Of a stretch of 64,000 nt of DNA, positions 42,491 to 51,823 are shown in pieces. The notes beneath the pieces are model-generated. The model saw only the letters and a program-made list of their open reading frames with translations, had not been told where the DNA came from and searched no databases. Position numbers and translations under genes: made by a program. Source of the DNA: Francisella sp. LA112445 (GTDB lineage Bacteria > Pseudomonadota > Gammaproteobacteria > Francisellales > Francisellaceae); assembly GCF_012224145.1 (NCBI RefSeq), contig NZ_CP041030.1, positions 310,001 to 374,000 of the forward strand. Direction: 5' to 3'. Position 1 is the first letter of the stretch. Each line of letters begins with the position of its first letter.

Positions 42491-44530
42491 ATGGAATTTG
42501 TTGATTTTACCGGAGTTGGTGAGGCAACTATAAAAGCATTAGCTAAATATAACCTGCATACGCCAGAGGATTTACTGACTATTTTCCCAAAGGAGTATAA
42601 GGATACTCGCTATATAACTCCAATAAGAAATCTGATAAGTGATAAGAAAAGCTTAATTGAAGGTAGAGTTAGTAATATAAGTTATAAAAAGTTTGGTAAG
42701 AAGTTTTTACGTTTTACAGTAAGTGATGAGAGCGGTATTTGTACTGTTGTGCTTTTTAAGTTTTATCCTAATCAAATAGCTATGCTAGAAAGAGCTCAGT
42801 ACGTCAGATGCTATGGTAAAGCTGAGTTATCTTTGAATCCACAGATGGTACATCCGGAGTGGGCAGTAGTAAATAATGGTAAGAGTTTATTAGAACAGAA
42901 GTTATCTGCAGTTTATAGAATTAAAAAAGTTTCTGATAAGCTCATAGCAAAGATAATATCCAAAATCTTATATGAGAAGAAAGTTGTCAATATACTGCCT
43001 CAAGAGTATTTAAAGCAGTTTGGTTTGATGAGTTTTGTAGATGCTCTTTATTATGTTCATGCGTTAACAAATTCTGTTGATGATAAATACTTATTCAAAG
43101 CAAGGCAATCTATTAAGTTTGAAGAGATGTTGTCCTATAAACTAGCAGAAGAAAGTATCAAAAAAGATATGACCAAACCAATGTCTGCAAAACTTTCTTT
43201 AAGTCTAAGTGATAAGCAAAGCTTTCTTGAAAAGTTTCCTTATAATCTTACAAGTGCACAGTCTAGAGCAATTGATGAGATTATGACTGATATTGGTCAA
43301 AAAACTACCATGATAAGACTTCTTCAAGGAGATGTCGGAGCTGGAAAGACTATTGTAGCTGCTATGGCGCTATATGCAACTGTAAAATCAGGATACCAGG
43401 CAGCAATAATGGCACCAACAGAGATCTTAGCTGAACAGCATTTTAGCTTTTTATCAGATTATTTTTCTGATTTTGGTGTTGAAGTTGTACCATTGCTTGG
43501 TAAATTGACAGCAAAACAAACTAGAGAAAGCCTTGAAAAGATAAAAACTCTCAAAGATTGCGTGGTTGTTGGTACTCATGCGATTTTTCAAGATAGAGTG
43601 GAGTATTGTAACTTAGGCTTGGTTGTGGTTGATGAGCAACATAGGTTTGGTGTCGAACAACGTTTAGCTTTAATAAATAAAGCCTCTACTAATGGAAATA
43701 ATTTAGCTCCCCATCAGCTTATAATCTCAGCTACTCCGATCCCTAGGACATTAGCCATGACACTATATGGTAATTTGAAGTTATCCATACTCGATGAGCT
43801 ACCCTCTAATCGTAAGCCAATTGTAACAACTGTTTTAAATCGTGCAAAAAAGAAAAGTCTAATTACAAAGCTTAAAGATGCAGTATCTAGAGGTGAGCAA
43901 ATTTATTGGGTTTGTCCACTTGTTGAGGAGTCTGAAGATCTTGACTTTTTACAAGATGTTAAAACTTTACATAAAGAACTATCAGATTATTTAGGGCAAG
44001 AAAGAGTTGGTCTTGTGTATGGTAGTATGAAATCTAAGGAAAAGCTTCAAGAAATGAATGCTTTTAAAGCAGCAAAATATGATGTACTTGTGGCGACAAC
44101 AGTTATAGAGGTAGGTGTCGATGTTCCAAATGCTAGTATTATGATAATCGATAATGCAGAGAGGTTAGGAATATCTCAACTTCATCAGCTAAGAGGGCGA
44201 GTTGGTAGAGGAGCAAAAGAGAGCTTTTGTGTACTTTTATATAGTGATAGAATTAGTGAGGTTGGTAAAAAAAGATTATCATTAGTTAGAGAGTCTCAAG
44301 ATGGCTTTTATCTTGCAGAGAAGGATTTGGAAATTCGTGGTGCTGGAGATATATTGGGAAAAGAGCAGTCTGGAGTTTCAACATTTAAGACTTTTGATAT
44401 AAATGAATATTATGATAATTATGAAAAAGTTGCTCAACTAGCAGAGACAGTTGTTCATAATAATCCTAGTGTTGCAAAAAAACTAGTAAATAAATGGTTT
44501 AATAAAAGAGTTAATTATGTGGATGTGTAA
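42491..44530 (+). CDS. recG: ATP-dependent DNA helicase RecG
   Basis: A 679-aa branch-migration helicase. N-terminal wedge/OB domain (GVGEATIKALAKYNLHTPEDLL..FPKEYKD), then the SF2 helicase core: Walker A GDVGAGKTIVA, DEQH in VVVDEQHRFGVEQR, SATPIPRTLAMT, and motif VI QLHQLRGRVGRG. C-terminal GAGDILGKEQSG. Full family length. It starts about 140 bp from the divergent lipoprotein. Confidence 0.96.
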   Translation: MEFVDFTGVGEATIKALAKYNLHTPEDLLTIFPKEYKDTRYITPIRNLISDKKSLIEGRVSNISYKKFGKKFLRFTVSDESGICTVVLFKFYPNQIAMLERAQYVRCYGKAELSLNPQMVHPEWAVVNNGKSLLEQKLSAVYRIKKVSDKLIAKIISKILYEKKVVNILPQEYLKQFGLMSFVDALYYVHALTNSVDDKYLFKARQSIKFEEMLSYKLAEESIKKDMTKPMSAKLSLSLSDKQSFLEKFPYNLTSAQSRAIDEIMTDIGQKTTMIRLLQGDVGAGKTIVAAMALYATVKSGYQAAIMAPTEILAEQHFSFLSDYFSDFGVEVVPLLGKLTAKQTRESLEKIKTLKDCVVVGTHAIFQDRVEYCNLGLVVVDEQHRFGVEQRLALINKASTNGNNLAPHQLIISATPIPRTLAMTLYGNLKLSILDELPSNRKPIVTTVLNRAKKKSLITKLKDAVSRGEQIYWVCPLVEESEDLDFLQDVKTLHKELSDYLGQERVGLVYGSMKSKEKLQEMNAFKAAKYDVLVATTVIEVGVDVPNASIMIIDNAERLGISQLHQLRGRVGRGAKESFCVLLYSDRISEVGKKRLSLVRESQDGFYLAEKDLEIRGAGDILGKEQSGVSTFKTFDINEYYDNYEKVAQLAETVVHNNPSVAKKLVNKWFNKRVNYVDV

Positions 44531-44533
44531 GAA

Positions 44534-44731
44534 ATGATTTTTGCAAGTATAGTAGCAATAGTTGTAGCATTATTATTTACCTTATTAATAGCTAGGTCTT
44601 TATATAGATTTAGTATTAAGAAAGGTAAGTTATCGACAAAAGACTATATTATAAATGCGATAATTTTAGCTTTTGTATTTTTTTGTTTAAGTAGTTTTAT
44701 CTATGTGGTTCTATTAAATATTATTTACTGA
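44534..44731 (+). CDS. Small membrane protein of unknown function
   Basis: I do not recognise this 65-aa protein. It has two hydrophobic segments (IFASIVAIVVALLFTLLIA and INAIILAFVFFCLSSFIYVVLLNIIY) around a short basic loop, so a small hairpin-like inner-membrane protein is likely. It is 3 bp downstream of recG, and the GAAATG start lies in a good position. Confidence 0.6.
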   Translation: MIFASIVAIVVALLFTLLIARSLYRFSIKKGKLSTKDYIINAIILAFVFFCLSSFIYVVLLNIIY

Positions 44732-44799
44732 TTTTTGTTGTCTAATTTTCGAAAAAAGCTTAATATTTGCCTTAATTATTTTTCTAAGTGGTTGCAAGT

Positions 44800-45678
44800 A
44801 TGTATTTTATTGTTATTTTTTTAGTTATAGCATTATCTGCTTTGTGTATGGTTTATATGCTGTATAAACTTTTTAAAGGCCATGATCAGTATCCTGTACA
44901 AAGGCTATCTCAAAAAATAGCTTTAGCTTGTACTGGTGTAATTTCTTTTATTGCTGATACCATAGGTGTAGGTAGCTTTGCTGTTAATATTGCTATTGCA
45001 AAAACTTTTAAATTAGCAAAAGATATCGAGCTTCCTGGATTTGTAAATGGCGCTCAAATTATACCAGGGGCTATTGAGGCGGTTTTCTTTTTAGGTGTGT
45101 TGCATGTTGATTTTATAACGTTAGTAGTTCTTGTGCTTGGAGCAACGCTGGGCGGTTTTATTGGGGGTATATTTGCTTCAAAAATTAATGCTACAGCAGT
45201 TAGACTTATTATGATATTTGCATTTGTTGGGGTTATTCTTTTATTACTTGGTAATTTGTTTAATATTTTACCTGTAGGTGGCGATCTGATGAAGCTATCA
45301 GGTATTAAACTTGTTATTGGCTTTATAGGGATGTTCTTTGCAGGGTTCTTGGTCTGCTTTGGTGTTGGCTTATTTGCTTTAGTTGAGGCTATACTATTTT
45401 TGTTGGGGATGTCGCCAAAAGTTGCGTTTCCGATTATGACAACAGCAGGGGCTATTCAGCAACCTGTTACGACATTTGCATTTTTAATAAATAATACAAT
45501 ACCTCTTAAAAAAGCTTTGATAGTAGGTTGTTTTGGAGTTATTGGTGTATTTATCGGTGTAAATATTGTAACAATGCTATCAGCAGATGGCTTGCATTGG
45601 TTATTAGTTGTAGTTATTGGTTATAATACAATCTCTTTAATTAGATCTTTTATGAAATCAAAGGATAATCAAGCTTAA
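44800..45678 (+). CDS. TSUP-family (TauE/SafE) membrane permease
   Basis: An inner-membrane protein of 292 aa with about 8 hydrophobic segments and the internal duplication typical of TSUP transporters: GVISFIADTIGVGSFAVNIA and GMFFAGFLVCFGVGLFALVEA are the two halves. Likely moves an organosulfur compound, sulfite or similar anion; the substrate is not given by sequence. ATG 44800 has AAGTGG 8 bp upstream; a GTG at 44788 is the longer alternative. Confidence 0.8.
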   Translation: MYFIVIFLVIALSALCMVYMLYKLFKGHDQYPVQRLSQKIALACTGVISFIADTIGVGSFAVNIAIAKTFKLAKDIELPGFVNGAQIIPGAIEAVFFLGVLHVDFITLVVLVLGATLGGFIGGIFASKINATAVRLIMIFAFVGVILLLLGNLFNILPVGGDLMKLSGIKLVIGFIGMFFAGFLVCFGVGLFALVEAILFLLGMSPKVAFPIMTTAGAIQQPVTTFAFLINNTIPLKKALIVGCFGVIGVFIGVNIVTMLSADGLHWLLVVVIGYNTISLIRSFMKSKDNQA

Positions 45679-45696
45679 AAATTACCTTATTACTGT

Positions 45697-45702
45697 TATA
45701 AT
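45697..45702 (+). promoter_or_regulatory. Possible fumarase promoter -10 box
   Basis: A perfect TATAAT about 45 bp before the fumarase start, with TG one base ahead of it, but no good -35 at 17 bp. An extended-type promoter is possible. Confidence 0.3.
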
Positions 45703-45745
45703 ATTCTTTGAATTTTAATATTTTTCTAATGAGAGGATTTCTAAA

Positions 45746-47257
45746 ATGGCAGTTATTAAGACAGAAGACCTAATAAATAGTGTAGCAGAGGCGTTGCAGT
45801 ATATTTCTTATTATCATCCAAAAGATTTTGTTGATGCGATGTATGAAGCATATCAGCGTGAAGAATCAAAGCCTGCAAAAGATGCAATGGCTCAAATCCT
45901 TATAAATTCAAGAATGTCAGCGACTGGTAAACGTCCAATTTGTCAAGATACTGGTATGGTTTGTGCATTTGTCAAAGTTGGTATGGATGCTAAGCTTGAT
46001 AAAACAGATAGAACGATTACAGAGCTTGTTAATGAAGGTGTTCGTAGAGGCTATAATGATGAGCATAATCCTCTTAGAGCATCTATGGTTTTCCCACCTC
46101 ATGGAGCTAGAAAAAATACTAAAGATAATACTCCAGCTATTGTACATATTGATTTAGTTCACGGTGATAAAATAGAGGTCGATATTGCTGCAAAAGGTGG
46201 TGGATCAGAATTTAAGTCAAAATTCAAAGTATTAAACCCTAGCGATAGTATTGTTGACTGGGTTGAAGAAATGCTACCAACTATGGGTGCTGGTTGGTGT
46301 CCTCCAGGAATTATTGGTATTGGTATTGGTGGTACTGCAGAGAAAGCAATGCTTTTAGCAAAAGAGTCTCTTGGTGAAGAAATCAATATGCAAGATATCA
46401 TTAAGAATGGTCCTCAAAATGAAACTGAGCAATTAAGACTAGATATCTATAACCGTGTTAATGCTCTAGGTATCGGTGCACAAGGTCTTGGTGGTTTAAC
46501 AACTGTTTTAGATGTTAAAGTAAATGAATATCCTACACATGCAGCATGTAAGCCTGTAGCACTTATTCCAAACTGTGCTGCTACACGTCACGTACACTTT
46601 ACATTAGACGGCTCCGGTGCTGTAGATTTGCCTGCCCCTAAATTAGAAGATTGGCCTGTAATCGAGCAAGATCAAAATGATGATGTTAAAAGAATAAATC
46701 TTGATACTGTTACTAAAGAAGAGATTGAATCTTTAAGATCAGGAGATAATGTTTTAATAAGTGGTAAGATCTTAACTGGACGTGATGCAGCGCATAAGCG
46801 TTTACAAGATATGTATGAGGCAGGTCAAGATTTCCCTGTAAGCTTGAAAGATAGATTTATCTACTATGTAGGTCCTGTTGATCCTGTTGGTGATGAGGTT
46901 GTAGGACCTGCTGGACCAACTACAGCTACACGTATGGATAAGTTTACTCCTTTTATGCTAGAGAAAGCTGGTATAGCAGGGATGATAGGTAAATCTGAAA
47001 GAGGTCAAGCAACTATAGACTCTATTAAGAAGAATAAGGCTGTATATTTTATGGGAGTTGGAGGGGCTGCTTATTTGATATCTAAGTCAATTAAAAAGGC
47101 TGAAGTTGTTGCATTTGCCGATCTTGGTATGGAAGCTATCTATGAGTTTGAAGTTGAGGATATGCCAGTAACAGTAGCAGTTGACTCACTTGGGGTGTCA
47201 GCTCATCAGCAAGGTCCTAAGTTATGGAAAGCAAAAATAGCTGAGATTAAGAAGTAG
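45746..47257 (+). CDS. fumA: Fumarate hydratase class I (4Fe-4S)
   Basis: A 503-aa fused class I fumarase converting fumarate to malate in the TCA cycle. N-terminal alpha part: RPICQDTGMVCAF, GGGSEFKSKFKV, WCPPGIIGIGIGG, PNCAATRHVHF. C-terminal beta part: GRDAAHKR, GPVDPVGDEVVGPAGPTTATRMDKF, and FYEFEVEDMPVTVAVD-like end. The Fe-S ligands fall in the Cys motifs seen. Length is normal. Gene name fumA/fumB cannot be separated by sequence. Confidence 0.93.
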   Translation: MAVIKTEDLINSVAEALQYISYYHPKDFVDAMYEAYQREESKPAKDAMAQILINSRMSATGKRPICQDTGMVCAFVKVGMDAKLDKTDRTITELVNEGVRRGYNDEHNPLRASMVFPPHGARKNTKDNTPAIVHIDLVHGDKIEVDIAAKGGGSEFKSKFKVLNPSDSIVDWVEEMLPTMGAGWCPPGIIGIGIGGTAEKAMLLAKESLGEEINMQDIIKNGPQNETEQLRLDIYNRVNALGIGAQGLGGLTTVLDVKVNEYPTHAACKPVALIPNCAATRHVHFTLDGSGAVDLPAPKLEDWPVIEQDQNDDVKRINLDTVTKEEIESLRSGDNVLISGKILTGRDAAHKRLQDMYEAGQDFPVSLKDRFIYYVGPVDPVGDEVVGPAGPTTATRMDKFTPFMLEKAGIAGMIGKSERGQATIDSIKKNKAVYFMGVGGAAYLISKSIKKAEVVAFADLGMEAIYEFEVEDMPVTVAVDSLGVSAHQQGPKLWKAKIAEIKK

Positions 47258-47314
47258 GTTTGTAGATTTTTGTGATATGATTGATATTGAACTCATAACC
47301 AAGAGGGTATAAAA

Positions 47315-47569
47315 ATGAAGAAAATATTATTAGCGACTATACTACTAGCACCTTTTATAACTTTTGCAGATTCTGGCAATACTAACGATAATAGTCAGCA
47401 AAATAATCAGCAACAACAAAAGTTTGAAGCAAGAAAGGCAAAGGTTAGTGAAAGAATGCAAAAACAAATCACAAAAATGCAGCAGAAGTTAGATAAGTTA
47501 CAGCAAAAAAAATCATGTGTTGATAAAGCGACGACAAAAGATGATATGAAAGCGTGTAAGCCTGACTAA
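47315..47569 (+). CDS. Small exported Gln/Lys-rich coiled-coil protein
   Basis: An 84-aa protein of unknown role. Signal peptide (MKKILLATILLAPFITFA) is followed by an Asn/Gln-rich stretch and an amphipathic coiled coil (KVSERMQKQITKMQQKLDKLQQKKS) with two Cys near the end (SCVDKATTKDDMKACKPD). Probably periplasmic. Preceded by AAGAGGGT ribosome site. Confidence 0.6.
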   Translation: MKKILLATILLAPFITFADSGNTNDNSQQNNQQQQKFEARKAKVSERMQKQITKMQQKLDKLQQKKSCVDKATTKDDMKACKPD

Positions 47570-47632
47570 TAAGTAAATATAAATAATCTCAAAATATTCT
47601 CCTAAAAAAATCCAAGATAAAAGGTTTAATTT

Positions 47633-47776
47633 ATGCAAGATATAGTATTCCTTATTATAAAAATATTCTTTGTTATCCTTGCAGTGTCTGTAATAGGTAT
47701 GTTAGCAGCTATAATCATTAGAAAATCTAAACAAAATGATGAAGTAGATATAACAAAAGAGAACCCTAGAGATTAA
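47633..47776 (+). CDS. Small single-pass membrane protein (47 aa)
   Basis: A 47-aa ORF (MQDIVFLIIKIFFVILAVSV, then IGMLAAIIIRKSKQ and an acidic tail): one hydrophobic helix followed by a basic stretch. AAAAGG lies about 8 bp before the ATG. It is below the usual size filter. No homologue is recognised. Confidence 0.4.
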   Translation: MQDIVFLIIKIFFVILAVSVIGMLAAIIIRKSKQNDEVDITKENPRD

Positions 47777-47794
47777 GCTTTTCTAAGAGGGTTT

Positions 47795-47962
47795 ATGAGT
47801 ATTGTCGAAATAAATCACAAAAATAATAATATCTACTATAACTTATCTCAGATATATGAGGCAGAGTTTGCACCTCTAACTGGAGAATTTCCGGATAAAA
47901 ATGGCTTGTATAAGGTTCAAACTGAAGTTGTGGATGTCAAAAAATACTATTTTATATATTGA
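47795..47962 (+). pseudogene. Possible N-terminal remnant of a GNAT acetyltransferase
   Basis: A 55-codon ORF reading MSIVEINHKNNNIYYNLSQI and then YEAEFAPLTGEFPDKNGLYK. The YYNLxQxYEAEFxxLTxxxPxxxGLY pattern looks like the start of a GNAT-family N-acetyltransferase. It stops after 55 residues (normally ~150), and no acetyl-CoA site is seen downstream. A small intact protein is the alternative. Confidence 0.4.
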
Positions 47963-48058
47963 TTATATTCTTATATAAGTCATCGAGAATGATTAATAAT
48001 TAATCTTAGCCTTTTTATATGATATATTTTATCTTATTTGATTTTAAATGATTGGTTG

Positions 48059-48664
48059 ATGAATAAAGATAAAATCTTTGAATTTATAAAGAAAGTTCAA
48101 GCAATAGCACACACCGGCGTGGTTTATTCAAAATGTGAGTATGCGTTAGATAATTATCATGAGCTTCTTGAGTTAAGTACTAAAATGCTTCATGAATATA
48201 TCAAGTCAGATGTTCAACCATATGATATCTACTTAGGCACTCATTACCCAACACCGCAACCTGGGGTTAGGGTGGTTATATTTAAGGATGAAAAGCTTCT
48301 GATGGCTCAAGACGCAGATACTCCGGGTGAATGGACTATACCGGGTGGATGGTGTGATATCGACCTTTCTCCTGTTGAAACATGTGTTAAAGAGGTAAAA
48401 GAGGAAACTGGATATGATATACAAGTAACCAAGTTTTTAGCCTTAATGGATCGTAATAAATATACTCAAAGTGAAGTTTATAATGTCTATAGTTTGGTTT
48501 TTTTAGCTGAGATTGTAGGTGGGGAGAATAATCCTAATTTTGAAGTTGATGAAGTTGAATTTTTTGACTTGGATAAATTACCTAAATTATCGCATAAACT
48601 AACTGAAAAAGAGTTAGATATTATCTTAGAAACCTATAAAAATGATCAAATATATTACGAGTAG
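48059..48664 (+). CDS. Nudix hydrolase with N-terminal accessory domain
   Basis: A 201-aa Nudix hydrolase (ADP-ribose or nucleotide-sugar type). The N-terminal part resembles the Nudix_N/hydrolase accessory domain (EFIKKVQAIAHTGVVYSKCEYA), followed by the Nudix box GGWCDIDLSPVETCVKEVKEETGYD with Arg replaced by Lys (KEVKEETG). ATG 48059 is used; a TTG at 48038 could extend it. The substrate is unknown. Confidence 0.85.
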   Translation: MNKDKIFEFIKKVQAIAHTGVVYSKCEYALDNYHELLELSTKMLHEYIKSDVQPYDIYLGTHYPTPQPGVRVVIFKDEKLLMAQDADTPGEWTIPGGWCDIDLSPVETCVKEVKEETGYDIQVTKFLALMDRNKYTQSEVYNVYSLVFLAEIVGGENNPNFEVDEVEFFDLDKLPKLSHKLTEKELDIILETYKNDQIYYE

Positions 48665-48726
48665 GGTTTACATTTAAGTTATAGATAAATACCATTTGTA
48701 CTAATTTAGTAAAAATGGGAAATTAA

Positions 48727-49350
48727 ATGATAATTTTAGGTGTACATCTAACAATAATTTTAAAATTTATAGTCACACTTTTAGCTATAATTAATCCTTT
48801 TTCTATTTCTGGGATATATTTAGATGCAGTCGATTCACTAAGTAAAAAAGAGCAAAATATTTTTGCTTTTACTGTTGCAATTGCTGTACTGACAACACTT
48901 ATTATTGTAACTTGGATTGGTATTAGTGTTTTAAATGCTTTTGGTATAAATATTGATGCCTTTAGATTTGGAGGAGGTATTATAGTGCTCTTTTTTGGTT
49001 TAAGGGTTATCGGTGTCATCCCACCAATGCCAACCTCAAAAGCTCATCAAGATGCTAAAAAATTAGCAATTGTACCAATTGCTATTCCTCTAATTGCAGG
49101 TCCTGGCTCGTTAGTTGCGACAATTTCAGATGTTCATGTTTACTTTATAACATCAGAGACGAAAATTGTTGCCTCAGGTTGCGTGTTGTTGGTTACTTTG
49201 ATGTTGTGGATATTTTTTAGAGAATTACCTAGGATTTTGGATGTTTTAGGTCATAACGTTATGGATATTATTGCGAAAATAATGGGATTGTTCTTAACTG
49301 CTTTGGCTGTTGAAATGATGTTTGATGGAATAAAAGGATTCTTTTTCTAG
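48727..49350 (+). CDS. MarC-family integral membrane protein
   Basis: A 207-aa inner-membrane protein with about six TM helices and the MarC/YhgN family blocks TLLAIINPFSISGIYL and PIAIPLIAGPGSLVATIS. Function of the family is unclear; once tied to multiple antibiotic resistance. Its C-terminal helix (KIMGLFLTALAVEMMFDGIKGFFF, in two parts) is echoed by a short ORF just downstream. Confidence 0.85.
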   Translation: MIILGVHLTIILKFIVTLLAIINPFSISGIYLDAVDSLSKKEQNIFAFTVAIAVLTTLIIVTWIGISVLNAFGINIDAFRFGGGIIVLFFGLRVIGVIPPMPTSKAHQDAKKLAIVPIAIPLIAGPGSLVATISDVHVYFITSETKIVASGCVLLVTLMLWIFFRELPRILDVLGHNVMDIIAKIMGLFLTALAVEMMFDGIKGFFF

Positions 49351-49438
49351 AATTTTAATTTAGATAAAAAAACTTGACTTTATACTAAAAGCTTATGAGA
49401 ATTATTTAGTGTCTTAGAGGGAAAAGGGGTATTAATTT

Positions 49439-49531
49439 ATGAAAATGATGGTTAAATTAGTTTGTTTGTTTCTTGCTACATTTTCTGTTGAGATAATCTT
49501 CGATGTCGTAGATGATTTATTCTTCTTTTAG
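49439..49531 (+). pseudogene. MarC C-terminal fragment (30-codon ORF)
   Basis: A 30-codon ORF with GAGGGAAAAGGGG before its ATG. Its sequence LVCLFLATFSVEIIFDVV, ending DDLFFF, matches the last helix of the upstream marC product (IMGLFLTALAVEMMFDGI, ending KGFFF): about 10 identities over 25 residues. It is probably a decayed duplicate of marC rather than a free gene, though translation is possible. Confidence 0.45.
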
Positions 49532-49562
49532 TAGTTTTGAGCTGAGTTTGTAAGGGATAATC

Positions 49563-49916
49563 ATGATAAAAGTATTTGGTATAAATAACTGTACAAGTGT
49601 TAGAAATGCTCTTAAATTTTTTGAAGAAAAAGGTAAAAAAGTTGAGTATGTCAATCTAAGAAAAGAGAAACCAACTTGGCAAGAAATGCAAGAGATAAAG
49701 CAACTTGGTAATTTTGATGTTATTGACTTGTTTAATTCTAACGGTAGACTTTTTTCAGAAATGGGCTTGAAAGAGAAGTTCGATAGCTTATCTGAAGAAG
49801 AAGCTTTTAAGTTATTAGTCACAGATGCTTTATTATTCAAAAGACCTTTAGTCGTTGATGGAAATTATGCTAGGACTGGTTGGAATAAGAAAGAATATCA
49901 AGAAAAATGGGGATAA
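49563..49916 (+). CDS. ArsC/Spx-family thioredoxin-fold protein
   Basis: A 117-aa protein of the ArsC/YffB/Spx group: MIKVFGINNCTSVRNALKFFEEK with a single Cys in NNCTSV and no CxxC, and the family's terminal LFKRPLVVDGNYARTGWN block, where the Arg sits as in YffB-type proteins. It is more likely a thiol-dependent reductase or redox adaptor than an arsenate resistance protein, since no arsenic genes are near. Confidence 0.8.
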   Translation: MIKVFGINNCTSVRNALKFFEEKGKKVEYVNLRKEKPTWQEMQEIKQLGNFDVIDLFNSNGRLFSEMGLKEKFDSLSEEEAFKLLVTDALLFKRPLVVDGNYARTGWNKKEYQEKWG

Positions 49917-49931
49917 ATTAAATCCTTATTT

Positions 49932-50273
49932 TTAAGATTGAGCATTTACTTCTGCTTTGGCAGCATCTATTTGTGCATCTAAACTAGCCGCTTTTGAAAG
50001 ATTTTGTTCAGCTTTTGCATTTAATACAGCAGCTTGATCTTTTTCATATTTAGACTTTGAGCTACTTTCTTTTGATTCTTTATCAAGGTTGCCAGCATCA
50101 GTAATTAGATTATCTGCTTGTAGCTTTTGATCTTTTGCTTTTTGATTTAGTTCTTGCTGTTGTTGCTCAAGATTTGCTAAAGCTTGTTCTTTTTTATTAG
50201 GTCCGCAAGATGCTAATAATAGAGCGCAAGCTCCGGTAACTAAGGTAATGGTCAATGTTTTTTTTAAATTCAT
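49932..50273 (-). CDS. Coiled-coil lipoprotein, unknown function
   Basis: A 113-aa lipoprotein with a signal peptide and lipobox LASC, then a nearly continuous polar coiled coil rich in Gln, Lys, Ala and Asp (LEQQQQELNQKAKDQKLQADNL and AKAEQNLSKAASLDAQIDA). It may bridge the outer membrane and periplasm like other small helical lipoproteins. It converges on the ArsC-like gene. Confidence 0.65.
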   Translation of the reverse strand: MNLKKTLTITLVTGACALLLASCGPNKKEQALANLEQQQQELNQKAKDQKLQADNLITDAGNLDKESKESSSKSKYEKDQAAVLNAKAEQNLSKAASLDAQIDAAKAEVNAQS

Positions 50274-50427
50274 TTTTTTCTCCTTCAGTATGCAATTTAT
50301 ATTATGTACAGCTTAATGAAATAAACTATCCCATCATGCTATACAAACATTATGATAGAGAAAAATATATTAGTAAATATTAAATTATATGGTTTCGATG
50401 TTTATATGTTTTTTGTTAATTATTTAT

Positions 50428-51741
50428 TTAAAATAAATTAACTGCGTGAAGAAACATCATAAAACAAAATACAGTTATAACTCCAGCGGTGAAATTTAGC
50501 TCATTTCTATTACAGAAGATTGAAACTAAGAACCAGACAATAATTCCTGTAGCAATCCCAGTTGATATTGATGAAGATAGGGTCATCATTATGATAGTGA
50601 AAAAAGCAGGAGTAGCTTGAACAAAGTCATACCAGTTTACTTTTGACACTTGCTGCATCATCATTATCCCAATTAGTACAAGTGCTGGAGAGATTACCTC
50701 TATAGGAATTGAGCTTATTAGTGGCGAGAGAAATAGAAAAGGTAAAAACATTAATCCAGCGAATATTGCTGTAAGACCAGAGCGCGCTCCTTGAGCGATA
50801 CCTACTCCAGATTCAACTACAACAGTTGATGGACTTGATCCTAGTATTCCAGAGACTGTTGCACTAGCGGCATCAACGATAAAGGTTCTTTTAAGTTCTT
50901 TATCTGTAGGAGAGCATTTTTTCCTCATACTACTATAGTGACTTGATATAGCCCCAGTTCCATCAAATAGACTTAGGAAGCAAAAAGTAAAGATTGTTGG
51001 TAAAATTGCAAACTTTAGTCCATTAATAAAGTCAATTTGTCCGATTAATGAGAAGTCAGGCAAGCTTATAATGTGATTTGGGAGTGATACTATTTTTTCA
51101 TGACTAAAATAAGAAATAGGAAATGATAATATATATCCAATAACAATTACGATAATAATTGAGGCTGGAATTTTTTTAATAAATAGAATTACTAGTAAAA
51201 TTAAGCATACTAAAAATAATACAATGTGTGGATTAATTGTATTAAGGGTTAATAAGCCTTCATGAGATGTTATAAAATGACTATTTACAAAGCCAATATA
51301 CGCTATGAAAAGTCCTATCCCAGCACCAAGAGATTGCTTGATTGATTTTGGTAAACTAAGCATGATCTTAGTACGGATGTTTAAAATTACAAGTAAGCTA
51401 AATATAATTCCAGACCAAAATGTAGCACCTAATGCTGTTTGCCATGGTAAGTGATAAACAGAGACAGCTGTGTATGCGAAGAAAATGTTCATTCCCATTC
51501 CTGGAGCAATTACAAATGGGTTGCGCGTAAAAAGTCCCATAGTGATGCTACCAAAAGCAGATAATACTATAGTACTTGTAACTAAAGCATTACTAGGCAT
51601 ACCAGTAGATGCTAAGATTTTAGGGTTAACTACAATGATGTATGAAATTGCTAAAAAAGTAGCAAGGCCTGCGAAAAATTCTTTTTTTATAGATGTATTA
51701 TTAGCTTTTAAGTCAAAAAAAGCTTCTATTGAGTGTAACAT
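50428..51741 (-). CDS. NCS2/AzgA-type purine permease
   Basis: A 437-aa inner-membrane protein with about 12-14 TM segments: KKEFFAGLATFLAISYIIVVNPKILASTGMP and NPFVIAPGMGMNIFFAYT at the N-terminus, LFDGTGAISSHYSSM and SSPSTVVVESGVGIAQGARSGLTAIFAG later. These are the AzgA guanine/hypoxanthine permease signatures. It is single and followed by dprA in the same direction. Confidence 0.9.
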   Translation of the reverse strand: MLHSIEAFFDLKANNTSIKKEFFAGLATFLAISYIIVVNPKILASTGMPSNALVTSTIVLSAFGSITMGLFTRNPFVIAPGMGMNIFFAYTAVSVYHLPWQTALGATFWSGIIFSLLVILNIRTKIMLSLPKSIKQSLGAGIGLFIAYIGFVNSHFITSHEGLLTLNTINPHIVLFLVCLILLVILFIKKIPASIIIVIVIGYILSFPISYFSHEKIVSLPNHIISLPDFSLIGQIDFINGLKFAILPTIFTFCFLSLFDGTGAISSHYSSMRKKCSPTDKELKRTFIVDAASATVSGILGSSPSTVVVESGVGIAQGARSGLTAIFAGLMFLPFLFLSPLISSIPIEVISPALVLIGIMMMQQVSKVNWYDFVQATPAFFTIIMMTLSSSISTGIATGIIVWFLVSIFCNRNELNFTAGVITVFCFMMFLHAVNLF

Positions 51742-51823
51742 TTTAATGCGGATAGACTAACTAAAGGCTATATTTTAGAGATTAGTATAATAAAAGTCTA
51801 TTTGATTTTGTTGTTTAACAAGT

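Noticed and set aside
48038-48058. TTG start for the Nudix gene
   Set aside because: An ATG seven codons later begins a natural N-terminus, and TTG has no ribosome site.
49517-49840. 107-codon minus-strand ORF opposite the ArsC-like gene
   Set aside because: It is antisense to a recognised gene; its sequence has no family match and no ribosome site.
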